Shown here one piece after another: positions 33,947-43,044 of a DNA stretch of 64,000 nucleotides. The stretch spans positions 1-64,000 of the forward strand of contig JALHMY010000028.1 of the NCBI GenBank assembly GCA_022843805.1. The letters run 5' to 3'. Position 1 is the first letter of the stretch, and every line of letters begins with the position of its first letter. The notes under the pieces were generated by a model. That model was not told the origin of the DNA and made no database searches. It saw nothing but the letters and a program-made list of their open reading frames with translations. A program made the position numbers and the translations under genes. Source of the stretch: Fuerstiella sp. GTDB lineage: Bacteria; Planctomycetota; Planctomycetia; Planctomycetales; Planctomycetaceae.

Positions 33947-35851
33947 TTACAGCACGATGGACTCCAGCCCATCGAGCATTATCATCGGCCGACCACCGTC
34001 GGCAGATTCAGTGCCGTTTAGTGGGTCATGCTGACTCAGTTTCCCGAAGCTCAGGCCTGTCAACTCCTCGATCTTCGCAACGGATGTCTGGTAAGTCCGG
34101 AATTTTCCAAAGACGAATTCCAGGTCATCCAGGAACTGACGCTGACTCAGCAGGTAGGCCGTTGCATGCAATGTTCCGCCAGGAGCGACCATAGCCACGA
34201 CTTTCCAGAACTGCTCAGGAATCTGAACACCCCGGTACTCAATGTCCGCTTCGCTGAAGACTGGTCCAGTGAAGACGCTGATTTTCAGATCCTTTGCATT
34301 CGTATTGTTCAGCAGATGATCTTCAAGCTGCAGCCATGTCTTCTGATTCAAGTCCTGATGCTGGGGAGCGGCATTGGTGTAGTGAAACGTGTCATTCTCC
34401 GCCTGTCTGGCTTCAGCATTCGAACCCCACACGGGGTCATTGCGGCGAACAAGGTGCCCTCGGTCGATCTTATTGCTCGAGTAGAAGGCATTCCCGACCT
34501 GGTGATCTTCAGAGATACGGGGATCGATAAGCCACGGCGTATTGCGACGTCGGATTATCACTTCTGCATTGCCATCGATGTTCACGGCCGTGTAAAACGC
34601 CGTCCGACGCGATTTGGACATCACGACAGAAAAGTGAGTATAGTGCAGTGCGAATCGATCGATTCCCCGTCCGCGGGAAGAAACGGTCACAGCGTCTTCT
34701 TCCAGATCGCCCAATTCAGGAAACGGCACTTTGAGTTTCGCGTGACTGCCGAGGAAATTCTCCTGAAAGCCCTCACGGTCGCTGTAGTCGGCCGCTGTGC
34801 GACGTTCAGGCGGATCGCCCGCTACACTGACACTGGCTGGCGATACCCGTGTCAGCAGTTGCCTGACGGCACTGGCCTTCACAGCGAAATTCGCGACCCC
34901 GAATCGTCCGGAAAAATGGAGTCCAACCGCTTCTCCGGTTTCATAGTTGATGACAGGCGACCCGGAATTTCCACCCAGAGTCGAGCAGTCGTGCTCAAAT
35001 ACGTTTCGACCGGATTCAACAAAGCTGACTTCCCCTGGAGCCATCCTCTTCACGTCAAAGACGTCCGAAAAGATTCGGCTCATGATGGGGCCGTCGTTGC
35101 GAGTATCGAGGGCGGGATAGCCGAGCACAGCGACGGGATCATGCTGACTGGCGTCGCGTGCTGCCAGGGCAATCGGAGCAGGTAACTTTGCGTGGTCCTT
35201 CAAAAGCAGGAATGCCGCATCCGGCCCGTTAGCCTCAGCCATGAACAGAACGTTTTCGACCTCGACTTCGAACGCCTCAGAGACCTGGTATTCTTCGCGA
35301 AAATCCACCTTCGCAACAACGTTCTGACCGAAAGAGTTCTGGACGATCACAAAGCGGGAACCCTGCTTTCTGGCGAAAACGCTGGCGACGTGTCGGTTAG
35401 TGATCAACACTCTCTCATCGATAACCCAGGCCGTACCGACCCAGGAGAAGTCTGAGTGGTTAACCAGTTCCACACGACCGACCGATGGAATAACCTTCTT
35501 CAGTTTGGCCTTATGTGGTGAAAGTCGATCATTCCAGGTCTGACTACCCGCATCCTGAAACACTCCGTCCTGAATCAGGATTGCTGGACGCCCCTGAAAC
35601 AATACGATTGCTTCGGAGATACGGTCGGGGGAATCAATTCTGGCTTCGGAATTCGGCATCTCATCCATGTAATGGATGATGGCACGTCGATCGAGCGAAA
35701 ACGCTTTTCCGTAGAAACTCATCTCATTGGCGATTTCGATTTGAGCATCAACGGGATGCTTCTTTCTCATCGTACCGACTGACTCTCGGATTTCATCGAA
35801 GACAGCCGTGTCCTTCATCAGTGATTCATAGGGCGTTGGTGATCGACGCAT
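33947..35851 (-). CDS. Trypsin-like protease fused to a DNA/RNA non-specific endonuclease
   Basis: A 634-residue protein without a signal peptide. Residues 1-95 are helical and unassigned (IANEMSFYGKAF, AIIHYMDEMP). Residues 125-340 are a chymotrypsin-fold protease with the full triad: His154 in TNRHVAS, Asp211 in GPDAAFLLL, Ser296 in GGNSGSPV. Residues 390-600 are a beta-beta-alpha-metal nuclease of the NUC/EndA type: DRGH at 463-466 and the Asn in FHYTNAAPQHQDLNQ. The combination suggests an effector that degrades proteins and nucleic acid, or a nuclease released by proteolysis. It is convergent with the hydrolase-caspase gene. The N-terminal domain may be an adaptor to the partner (inference). 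Confidence 0.9.
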   Translation of the reverse strand: MRRSPTPYESLMKDTAVFDEIRESVGTMRKKHPVDAQIEIANEMSFYGKAFSLDRRAIIHYMDEMPNSEARIDSPDRISEAIVLFQGRPAILIQDGVFQDAGSQTWNDRLSPHKAKLKKVIPSVGRVELVNHSDFSWVGTAWVIDERVLITNRHVASVFARKQGSRFVIVQNSFGQNVVAKVDFREEYQVSEAFEVEVENVLFMAEANGPDAAFLLLKDHAKLPAPIALAARDASQHDPVAVLGYPALDTRNDGPIMSRIFSDVFDVKRMAPGEVSFVESGRNVFEHDCSTLGGNSGSPVINYETGEAVGLHFSGRFGVANFAVKASAVRQLLTRVSPASVSVAGDPPERRTAADYSDREGFQENFLGSHAKLKVPFPELGDLEEDAVTVSSRGRGIDRFALHYTHFSVVMSKSRRTAFYTAVNIDGNAEVIIRRRNTPWLIDPRISEDHQVGNAFYSSNKIDRGHLVRRNDPVWGSNAEARQAENDTFHYTNAAPQHQDLNQKTWLQLEDHLLNNTNAKDLKISVFTGPVFSEADIEYRGVQIPEQFWKVVAMVAPGGTLHATAYLLSQRQFLDDLEFVFGKFRTYQTSVAKIEELTGLSFGKLSQHDPLNGTESADGGRPMIMLDGLESIVL

Positions 35852-35988
35852 TAGACATTTCCCTTGCCAGTAGAGTGGGTAGACAAATGTAATCAGCGTA
35901 TGGTGTCACCTTTACTCGACAAATTGTCAAACGAGCTGCTGGCGAATTTGCACAAAATACGCAATTGCGCTGAGGTTTCGACTGGCAG

Positions 35989-36060
35989 GTAGTGGATCCT
36001 GCTAAAGATCCCCTGGCTGCAGGACCTTTAGCAAGGTCCACTACTAGCAAGGTCCACTAC
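35989..36060. repeat. Inverted repeat with partial duplication
   Basis: An arm starting GTAGTGGATCCTGCTAAAG at 35989 pairs imperfectly with 36022-36044. The last 16 bases (TAGCAAGGTCCACTAC) are repeated directly at 36045-36060. It belongs to a GTAGTGGATC-type intergenic element. It lies upstream of the protease-nuclease gene and downstream of the DUF1501 gene at 36068. Confidence 0.75.
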
Positions 36061-36067
36061 CCGAAAT

Positions 36068-37423
36068 TCAAAGCTTGACAGAGCGCTGGATCAATTCCCG
36101 AATCGGCTCATGAGACTCGGTGAGATACATCGGGCGGCCAGAGAGATCGGGAATGGTCGTGTTTCTGAGATCAATGCCCAGATTGTGGTAAAGCGTGGCG
36201 AATACTTCGGGATATCCTGTCGGACGAGCAACCGCCTCTTCGCCCAAACGATTCGTTTCGCCGATTACCTGGCCTGTTCTCATCCCGCCGCCAGCCAGCA
36301 TTGCAAAGGTGACCTTTGGCCAATGATCTCGTCCGGCATCCTTGTTGATGACGGGGGTGCGGCTGAATTCGCCCCAGACAACGACCGAAACATCCTTGTC
36401 CAGTCCTCGTTCATGAAGATCGCTCACGAGCGCAGCAAGGCCCTGATCGAGTAACGGAATCACCTTTCGGCCGTTGGCGAAATTTGCTCCGTGCCAGTCA
36501 AAATCCGCAAAGGCAACCGTCACACATCGAGCGCCCGCTTCGACAAGTCGACGTGCGGCGAGAAACTTGGACATGTGGGCCTGATAGCCCTTCGACGAAT
36601 ACGGCAGACAATTCGGATCATCCTGACCATATCTCGCACGGACCTGTGGATCTTCCCGAGTCAGGTCCAGAGCTTCCACAAGTCGACTGGAACTCAGAAT
36701 CCCCAGGGCCTGCTGAGCAAAGCTGTTGTCCATGAGTTCAGCTTTCTGATCGGCTTCGCGCCGGAACCGATCCAGTCCCGCAAGCAGCGATCCACGATCC
36801 GCCAGTCGCCTTGCGTCAATCCCGTTGAGCACCATATTCTGCAACGCATCACCTGATGGCTTGAACGGCGTGTGCGCCATTCCCAGAAATCCAGCGCCGG
36901 GCAAATTGTACGGCTGGTGTTCCATCGCCATCGACAGATCGATGGCAGGCGGCACGGCAGGATCCACCGGCCCGCCTAAACGAGACAATACGGAACCAAT
37001 TTCGGGCCAGCCGCCCAGAGGCTGCGAACGAAACATTCGCCCCGTCACACACTGAAACGAAGAGTGACGTTCTTCTGCGCCAACCAGCGAACGAATGATC
37101 GAGAACTTGTCCATCATTGACGCCACTCGAGGCATCAGTTCAGAAATTTGAACACCGGGAACATTGGTGGAAATTGGCTGAAACTCACCACGAATCTCTG
37201 ACGGGGCATTCGGCTTCAGATCAACCATATCCAGATGGGGCGGTCCACCGGTGAGATAGATCATGATCACCGACTTATGCGACGAATGCACTCCGGCGCG
37301 ATCTTCTGCCTGCAGCAACTGAGGCAGCGACAATCCCCCAAGAGCCAGTGAGCCGATCGTCAGAAAATCCCGACGGGGCTTCCTGTCACACAGTTGCACT
37401 GATCGTCCTGTCATCGTGAGCAT
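36068..37423 (-). CDS. DUF1501 (sulfatase-like) Tat-exported protein
   Basis: A 451-residue protein of the DUF1501 family. It starts with a Tat-type signal (RKPRRDFLTIGSLALGGLSL). The domain opens with VIMIYLTGGPPHLDMVDLKP and ends with ATLYHNLGIDLRNTTIPDLS; the fold is related to alkaline phosphatase/sulfatase. DUF1501 genes are usually next to PSCyt1/DUF1549/DUF1553 genes. This one stands alone on the minus strand, away from the three cassettes at 37.8-49.2 kb. The function of the family is unproven. The start may also be the ATG at 37414. Confidence 0.9.
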   Translation of the reverse strand: MLTMTGRSVQLCDRKPRRDFLTIGSLALGGLSLPQLLQAEDRAGVHSSHKSVIMIYLTGGPPHLDMVDLKPNAPSEIRGEFQPISTNVPGVQISELMPRVASMMDKFSIIRSLVGAEERHSSFQCVTGRMFRSQPLGGWPEIGSVLSRLGGPVDPAVPPAIDLSMAMEHQPYNLPGAGFLGMAHTPFKPSGDALQNMVLNGIDARRLADRGSLLAGLDRFRREADQKAELMDNSFAQQALGILSSSRLVEALDLTREDPQVRARYGQDDPNCLPYSSKGYQAHMSKFLAARRLVEAGARCVTVAFADFDWHGANFANGRKVIPLLDQGLAALVSDLHERGLDKDVSVVVWGEFSRTPVINKDAGRDHWPKVTFAMLAGGGMRTGQVIGETNRLGEEAVARPTGYPEVFATLYHNLGIDLRNTTIPDLSGRPMYLTESHEPIRELIQRSVKL

Positions 37424-37783
37424 CGCGTTATCGCTCCGCGGAAGTGTGGCTTCTTGAACGGGCTGTTGCCCGGCGAGAGTTCTCCACTTTAGTCTCGGGA
37501 CCCATCGGGTGTCGACTTCTGGTCAGGAGAAGCCGCATACATTACGGGAGAATGTGATGCGACAGGATCGAGGTTGAGTGGATGAGATCATGGCCTGATT
37601 AGCAGGCAGGATGGCGCTGCCATCGTGGAAACTCCGCTTCAAACGAGTCGAAATGGGGCCACGTCGTCAGAATTGCAGGCTCCCAACTTTCCATTTTCCC
37701 CGAAAGCCACTCACCGTCGTGTTTTGGAACGGTAACCTGTAGGCTATGATCGACGGGAAAAGAGCGGCTTAGTCAACCCAACC
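37424..37783. other. Divergent intergenic region; nothing else seen
   Basis: Divergent region between two DUF1501 genes. It must hold both promoters. I see no gene, hairpin or clear promoter boxes. Confidence 0.4.
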
Positions 37784-39382
37784 GTGACATTTTCAACCGG
37801 AGCATCCAGCGTGTTGCCAGCCAGTCGAAACCGCCGTGAGGGCTGTCGCCCTGAAGATCATCCGCTGATTGGACGCCGCGCTTTGGTCCAGGCCGGTGGC
37901 ATGAGCCTCATCGGGCTGGGGCTGTCGGATCTGTTGAAGCTGGAGACGCAGGCGGCGGGCAGTGATCGGCCCGGCAAAGCGAAGTCGGTCGTGTTCATCT
38001 ACCAGTCCGGTGGGCCCTCGCAGCACGAGACGTTTGATCCTAAGCCAGGGGCTCCCGACACGATTCGTGGGGAATTTGGCGTGGCTCAGACGCATGTTCC
38101 CGGCGAGTTGTTCTGCGAACATCTGCCGAAGCTTGCGGCGCGGTCGCAGATGTTCTCAATCGTGCGGACCATGCACCACATCGCGGGGCGCGAGTTTCGC
38201 AATGAACACCTGAGTGCCATGTACCTGCTTCACACGGGGACGACATCACTGCCCGTTGGAGATACGAACGCCTCCATCGCCCGACCTCGACCGGCACGGA
38301 TTCATTGGCCGTCGATCGGATCGATGATTGCCTATGCCGCGCCAACCGCGGCGAATGTGGGTTTGCCGGCGATGATCGAATTACCGCGTGAAGACGGCAT
38401 GAAGTACCCCGGCCGCGAATCGGGATTGCTCGGTCCGCAGTATGATCGGTTCGGTGTCGATCTGGCCTGCAAATGCGGTGCGGAAGGAGGTTCGTGCCCC
38501 AATTGTTTTCGGCATGCGGAACCAAATCTCGATTTGGAACGCAGGCCGGGCACGGGGCCGAAGGCATTCTGGAACAACTCAAGTTGCCGCACGCCGGATT
38601 TTCACATGCCGGATCTCGGTATGGCAGAAGGAGTCGGTGTCTCGCGTCTGGACAATCGATCGACTCTGCTCATGCAGCTCGACGAACTGCGACGGAACCT
38701 CGATCAGCGAGAACAGGCCGCGCCGCTTGCAGCCTGGGAAGCGCGTCGACAGCAGGCGATGCGATTTATACTGGCGTCAAGTCCTGGCAGACAAAGCCCG
38801 TTTGATTTGACTCAGGAAACCGATGCCACACGCGACCTCTATGGGCGCGAAGAGTGGGGGCAGGGATTTCTCGTTGCACGTCGTCTGATCGAAGCGGGCG
38901 TCAGGATGGTGCAGGTCAACCTGCGCGGCTGGGACACACACCAGAACGCCTTCCGCGATCTGAAGGGCAGACTGCTCCCATCACTCGACCATTGCCTGAG
39001 CGGCTTTCTCGACGACTTGTCGGCACGCGGCCTGCTCGACGAGACTCTGATCGTGATGTGCGGGGAGATGGGACGGACACCCCGCATTTCGCCAATCACT
39101 GAAGGAGGCCGGAACGTTGCCGGCGAAGTCTTCACACCGGGGCGGCATCATTGGGGAGACGCATTCCCGTGCTTCTTCGCCGGCGGCGGCATTCAGCCGG
39201 GACGCATCATCGGCCAGACCGACGCCCAGGGCGGACTCCCAGTGTCTGATGCTTTTACTCCGGAAGACCTCGCCGCCACCATCTTTCACTGCCTCGGCAT
39301 CGGCCCTGATCGTGAGTTCCACGATTCCACCGGTCGTCCGTATCGAGTTTATCGGGGCCAGCCGATCAGAGACTTGTTGTGA
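37784..39382 (+). CDS. DUF1501 protein with a Cys-rich insert
   Basis: A 532-residue DUF1501 protein, the first gene of a rightward set. The Tat-like signal is RRALVQAGGMSLIGLGLSDL. Domain motifs are VVFIYQSGGPSQHETFDPKP near the start and DETLIVMCGEMGRTPRISP in the middle, then AATIFHCLGIGPDREFHDS at the end. Around residues 226-245 there is an unusual insert with the pattern CxC...CxxC (CKCGAEGGSCPNC), which might bind a metal. The start is GTG at 37784; GTG at 37811 is an alternative. The PSCyt gene at 39490 follows after 107 bases. Confidence 0.9.
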   Translation: MTFSTGASSVLPASRNRREGCRPEDHPLIGRRALVQAGGMSLIGLGLSDLLKLETQAAGSDRPGKAKSVVFIYQSGGPSQHETFDPKPGAPDTIRGEFGVAQTHVPGELFCEHLPKLAARSQMFSIVRTMHHIAGREFRNEHLSAMYLLHTGTTSLPVGDTNASIARPRPARIHWPSIGSMIAYAAPTAANVGLPAMIELPREDGMKYPGRESGLLGPQYDRFGVDLACKCGAEGGSCPNCFRHAEPNLDLERRPGTGPKAFWNNSSCRTPDFHMPDLGMAEGVGVSRLDNRSTLLMQLDELRRNLDQREQAAPLAAWEARRQQAMRFILASSPGRQSPFDLTQETDATRDLYGREEWGQGFLVARRLIEAGVRMVQVNLRGWDTHQNAFRDLKGRLLPSLDHCLSGFLDDLSARGLLDETLIVMCGEMGRTPRISPITEGGRNVAGEVFTPGRHHWGDAFPCFFAGGGIQPGRIIGQTDAQGGLPVSDAFTPEDLAATIFHCLGIGPDREFHDSTGRPYRVYRGQPIRDLL

Positions 39383-39489
39383 CGTGGAGCCGGTTACCGA
39401 TTCGACTTGTGTATAAATGACAATCCGGACGTCCGTCCCACGGTCGATCAGTCTTCCAGCACAGAATCAGCCAAAAGCGGATCAGACCT

Positions 39490-42400
39490 ATGCCACATGT
39501 TCTTCGAGTGACGCTGTTCGCGTTTGTCGTTTCGAACGTATGTGTCGCCGACGAAGTGCCGTCACGGACAATGACCTGGTCCCTTCGAGACGAGTTCCTG
39601 ACGGGAGCTGCGCGGGCGAATCCAAACGCAGATCGTGACGGACAGCCAGTCTGGCACTTCCTTCAGACGACGCGTTCTGAGGGACCACCCGAATCGCGGC
39701 AGTGGCACCGTGACGGTCGATATGTGCCTCTGGCCAGCGCCGGGGACAAGCTGTTTGGCTCACCGCTGGACGGCTGGATCTTTCGCGGACAGGAATCACT
39801 CGCCCCGGCGATCGGCAAGCTCACTGCGGAATACGACATCGGGCTGAAGTTTGCGCCGGGCGACGTTTTGATCGCACCCGGGCCTGATCACGCCATCGTC
39901 GTCGGCTGGCGGAGTCCGGTGGGCGGCAAGCTGGAGATACAGGGGTCGTTCGAGCACGGACAGTCGTGCTGCGGCGACAACTCAAAGATTCGCTGGTATG
40001 TGGAACGCGGACCAGCGCCTGAGGAAACAAACGGTTTCACTCCGACGGTGCTGGCTTCAGGCGATGCGGATTTTGGAACTTCGACTCAGCGCGGAAAATT
40101 TCACATTCGTGATCAGGTGGTGCAACCGGACGACTACCTGTACTTCATCGCTGATGCGTCCACCGATGGTACTGCGACACCTCATCACGGCGACGCAACA
40201 CGTCTGGAAGTAACGCTGACTGTGCACGATGCCGTGGTGCCACCACCTCCATCATTCGAGAACGACATTCTCCCGTTGCTGGCGTCAAAGTGCCACGATT
40301 GCCATGGCGGCGACGTGCGGGAAGCGAAACTCGATTTGCGGACACTCTCCGAAATCCTGCGAGGTGGTGAAAACGGCCCGGCTGTTGTTCGCGGGCAGCC
40401 TCACGAGAGTTTACTCATCGATCTGGTTGCCACGGGACAGATGCCACCGGGAGAGGATGGCAAACTCAGCACAGACGAAATCGCACTGCTGCAACGCTGG
40501 GTCAGGGCGGGGGCTCCGGCCGAAGAACATGTTGTTTCACTGCCGCCACATGTTCAGGTCAGCGAGTCCGACCGCAACTTCTGGGCGTTTCAGCCGCCTC
40601 GAAAATCCGCAGAGCCATCCGTGAGGAGCGAAGATCGCGTACGGACGCCAATCGACCGGTTTCTGCTGGCACAACTGGAATCGAAAGGGCTGGAATTTTC
40701 ACCCGATGCAGATAAGGCTGTGCTCATTCGGCGGGCCTTTCTCGACCTCATCGGACTCCCCCCGGAACCAGCGGCTGTCGAGACGTTCCTGAAAGACTCA
40801 CGACAAAATGCGTACGAGCTGTTGATTGACGAGTTACTGAAATCCCCGCATTACGGCGAACGCTGGGGGCGGCATTGGCTCGATGCAGCGGGTTATGTCG
40901 ATGGCAAACTCGACAACGACCTCGGGTCGATCTACCCCAGCAACGGCATCTGGCGGTATCGCGATTACGTCATTCAGGCGTTCAACGACAATATGCCGTT
41001 CAACCAGTTCCTCACCGAGCAAATCGCCGGGGACGAACTGGTCGACTGGCGCAAGGCCGAGTCCTTTGACGCACGGACAGTTTCACTGCTGACCGCGACC
41101 GGCTTCCTGCGAAATGTCGACGATCACACCGACTTTGATCAGTATGGGATCGAGAAGCGGTACGAAGTCGTCAATGAGACGCTCGACATGTTCTCGACGG
41201 CGGTCCTGGGATTGACGTTGGAATGCTGCCGCTGTCACAACCACAAATATGACCCGCTGCCGCAGCGGGATTACTATCGCCTGATGGCCTGCTTCGAGCC
41301 GGCCTTTAATCCGCATTCCTGGAAGAAGCCGAAGGATCGCTTTCTGGTCGATGTCTCAACTAAAGAACGAGCCGCCATCGATCAGAGTAATACGGAGATC
41401 GATCAGCAGGTTGCGAACCTGACGAAGATCGAAGCCATGCTGCGACAACAGGTTCGGCAGCGCGTTTGCGAGTCGCGCTTCGATGCGATCTCGGAAGAAA
41501 CCGTTCGGAGTCCTGCTTTCAGGCAGTTCATCGCGGCAAGCTGCCTGAAAACAGAACTGCAAACAAGTGAGTTCGAGCAACTTAGTGACGCAGAGAAGAC
41601 GCTGGCAAAAAATCACGAAGTGGCATTCAAAGTCAGCGATGCTGATATCGACGCCGCCCTGACTGATGACGAAAAGATGACGCTCAAGTCGAACGCCGAA
41701 CAACGTGCGGCCTTGTCGTCACAGAAGAAGACCTACGGCGACATCCAGGCACTCTGGGATGTTGGTCCGCCACCCGTGTCGCATGTCCATCGTCGCGGCA
41801 ACGTCAGGGCGCACGGCGTGCTTGTACAACCTGGGTTCCCTGAGGTCCTGCAAACAGTCGCGAGTGTCGGCTTTCGCTCCGCGAAAGCACTTCCTTTCCC
41901 GGAGCGAAAGGCGACTAACCCGTCAAGTGCGGACTCAACTTCGGATCCATCTGAAGCACAGGGCGAAACAAGCGGTCGCCGTCTCGCGCTGGCTCACTGG
42001 CTGACTCAGCCCGATCATCCGCTGACGGCAAGGGTGTTCGTTAACCGTGTCTGGCATCATCACTTTGGCCGCGGAATCGTCGGGACCCTCGGAAACTTTG
42101 GCCACTCGGGGAGTTTGCCTTCGCACCCGGAGCTGCTGGACTGGCTCGCAGTCGACTTCATTGAGAACGGCTGGAGCATTAAGCGTCTGCATCGACAGAT
42201 GATGTTGTCGACCGCGTATCGGCAGTCGTCGCGTCGTCCCGCTCGTCGTCCCGGCTTTACCCAGCCAGAGTCTGACCGCCCGGAGGCGGGACCGGAGATG
42301 GCGGAACGCGCTGAGCAGACCGATCCGGAGAATCGGCTGCTGTGGCGGATGAACATGCGGCGTATTGAATCCGAAATCGTGCGAGATTCAATTCTGTCGG

Positions 42401-42918
42401 TTTCCGGTGCTCTCGACCGAACTGCGGGGGGCCCTCCAGTCGAGATCACGAGCCCAGCCGATGGTTTGTCCGAGGCTAAACCTGCGCCGACGCCGACCAG
42501 TCCGAACCGGCGGAGTGTATACCTTTTCGCACGGCGGGTTTATCCGCTGAAGTTTCTGGAGATCTTCGACGCGCCCATCATGCCGGTGAATTGCACTCAG
42601 CGAATGAACTCGGCAACCGTGCTTCAATCGCTGGCGGTTCTCAACAGTGAATTCCTGTTCTCCCAATCCGAAAAACTGGCAGTGAGGATCAGCGAGACAG
42701 CCGGTCCGGAGAGCGACCAGCGCGTGAAGCTGGGGTTCCGGATCGTGCTTGCCCGACAGCCAGCAGAGAGCGAACTAACAAAGAGCGTCACGTTTCTGAA
42801 AGAGCAGGAACACGGTTACGTGTCTGCAGACATTCCCGCCGAGAATAGGCGACAGATGGCACTGGCCGACTTCTGCCACATGCTCCTGTCGTCCAGCGAA
42901 TTTCTATATGTGGAGTAG
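39490..42918 (+). CDS. PSCyt1-DUF1549-DUF1553 multihaem-type protein with an in-frame palindrome
   Basis: A 1142-residue exported protein. An N-terminal beta domain (about 30-255) is followed by a PSCyt1 cytochrome-c-like module with CHDCH at about 267-271 and the MPPGE motif near 320. DUF1549 spans about 375-590 (RTPIDRFLLAQLESKG; LLKSPHYGERWGRHWLDAAG), and DUF1553 about 820-1090 (RRLALAHWLTQPDHPLTARV). In the linker, about residues 792-809, the coding sequence contains a palindromic repeat (41864-41915) like the intergenic copy at 3702. The repeat is read through in frame. The family is associated with DUF1501 and sulfatases; electron transfer by the haem module is likely but the substrate is unknown. 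Confidence 0.92.
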   Translation: MPHVLRVTLFAFVVSNVCVADEVPSRTMTWSLRDEFLTGAARANPNADRDGQPVWHFLQTTRSEGPPESRQWHRDGRYVPLASAGDKLFGSPLDGWIFRGQESLAPAIGKLTAEYDIGLKFAPGDVLIAPGPDHAIVVGWRSPVGGKLEIQGSFEHGQSCCGDNSKIRWYVERGPAPEETNGFTPTVLASGDADFGTSTQRGKFHIRDQVVQPDDYLYFIADASTDGTATPHHGDATRLEVTLTVHDAVVPPPPSFENDILPLLASKCHDCHGGDVREAKLDLRTLSEILRGGENGPAVVRGQPHESLLIDLVATGQMPPGEDGKLSTDEIALLQRWVRAGAPAEEHVVSLPPHVQVSESDRNFWAFQPPRKSAEPSVRSEDRVRTPIDRFLLAQLESKGLEFSPDADKAVLIRRAFLDLIGLPPEPAAVETFLKDSRQNAYELLIDELLKSPHYGERWGRHWLDAAGYVDGKLDNDLGSIYPSNGIWRYRDYVIQAFNDNMPFNQFLTEQIAGDELVDWRKAESFDARTVSLLTATGFLRNVDDHTDFDQYGIEKRYEVVNETLDMFSTAVLGLTLECCRCHNHKYDPLPQRDYYRLMACFEPAFNPHSWKKPKDRFLVDVSTKERAAIDQSNTEIDQQVANLTKIEAMLRQQVRQRVCESRFDAISEETVRSPAFRQFIAASCLKTELQTSEFEQLSDAEKTLAKNHEVAFKVSDADIDAALTDDEKMTLKSNAEQRAALSSQKKTYGDIQALWDVGPPPVSHVHRRGNVRAHGVLVQPGFPEVLQTVASVGFRSAKALPFPERKATNPSSADSTSDPSEAQGETSGRRLALAHWLTQPDHPLTARVFVNRVWHHHFGRGIVGTLGNFGHSGSLPSHPELLDWLAVDFIENGWSIKRLHRQMMLSTAYRQSSRRPARRPGFTQPESDRPEAGPEMAERAEQTDPENRLLWRMNMRRIESEIVRDSILSVSGALDRTAGGPPVEITSPADGLSEAKPAPTPTSPNRRSVYLFARRVYPLKFLEIFDAPIMPVNCTQRMNSATVLQSLAVLNSEFLFSQSEKLAVRISETAGPESDQRVKLGFRIVLARQPAESELTKSVTFLKEQEHGYVSADIPAENRRQMALADFCHMLLSSSEFLYVE
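41864..41915. repeat. Palindromic repeat (REP-like), copy 2, inside a CDS
   Basis: GGCTTTCGCTCCGCGAAAG and the complementary CGGAGCGAAAGGC arm form a hairpin with the GTGTCG and GCGAC ends seen in copy 1 at 3702. In the surrounding gene it encodes residues around GFRSAKALPFPERKA. It sits in the variable linker before DUF1553. Confidence 0.8.
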
Positions 42919-42930
42919 CGATCGTTTGTG

Positions 42931-43020
42931 GTCCTGCCTTCAGGCGGTTTCGTGACAGCAGCAACCAGATTTCAATTTCGTACGATAGAGATCATACAAT
43001 CGCCGCCTGAAGGCGGAACT
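42931..43020. repeat. Inverted repeat (CCGCCTTCAGGCGG type) before a DUF1501 gene
   Basis: The left arm (42931-42950, CCTGCCTTCAGGCGGTTT) pairs with 43001-43020 (CGCCGCCTGAAGGCGGAACT). Each arm is also self-complementary around CCTTCAGG/CCTGAAGG. It lies in the 126-base gap between the PSCyt gene and the DUF1501 gene and ends 25 bases before its start codon. Confidence 0.75.
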
Positions 43021-43044
43021 AAGAATAAGGCGGGACAACGAACG

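Noticed and set aside
34028-35185. 385-codon plus-strand frame across the protease-nuclease gene
   Set aside because: Antisense to a gene with a full catalytic triad and nuclease motif; its own product has no motifs.
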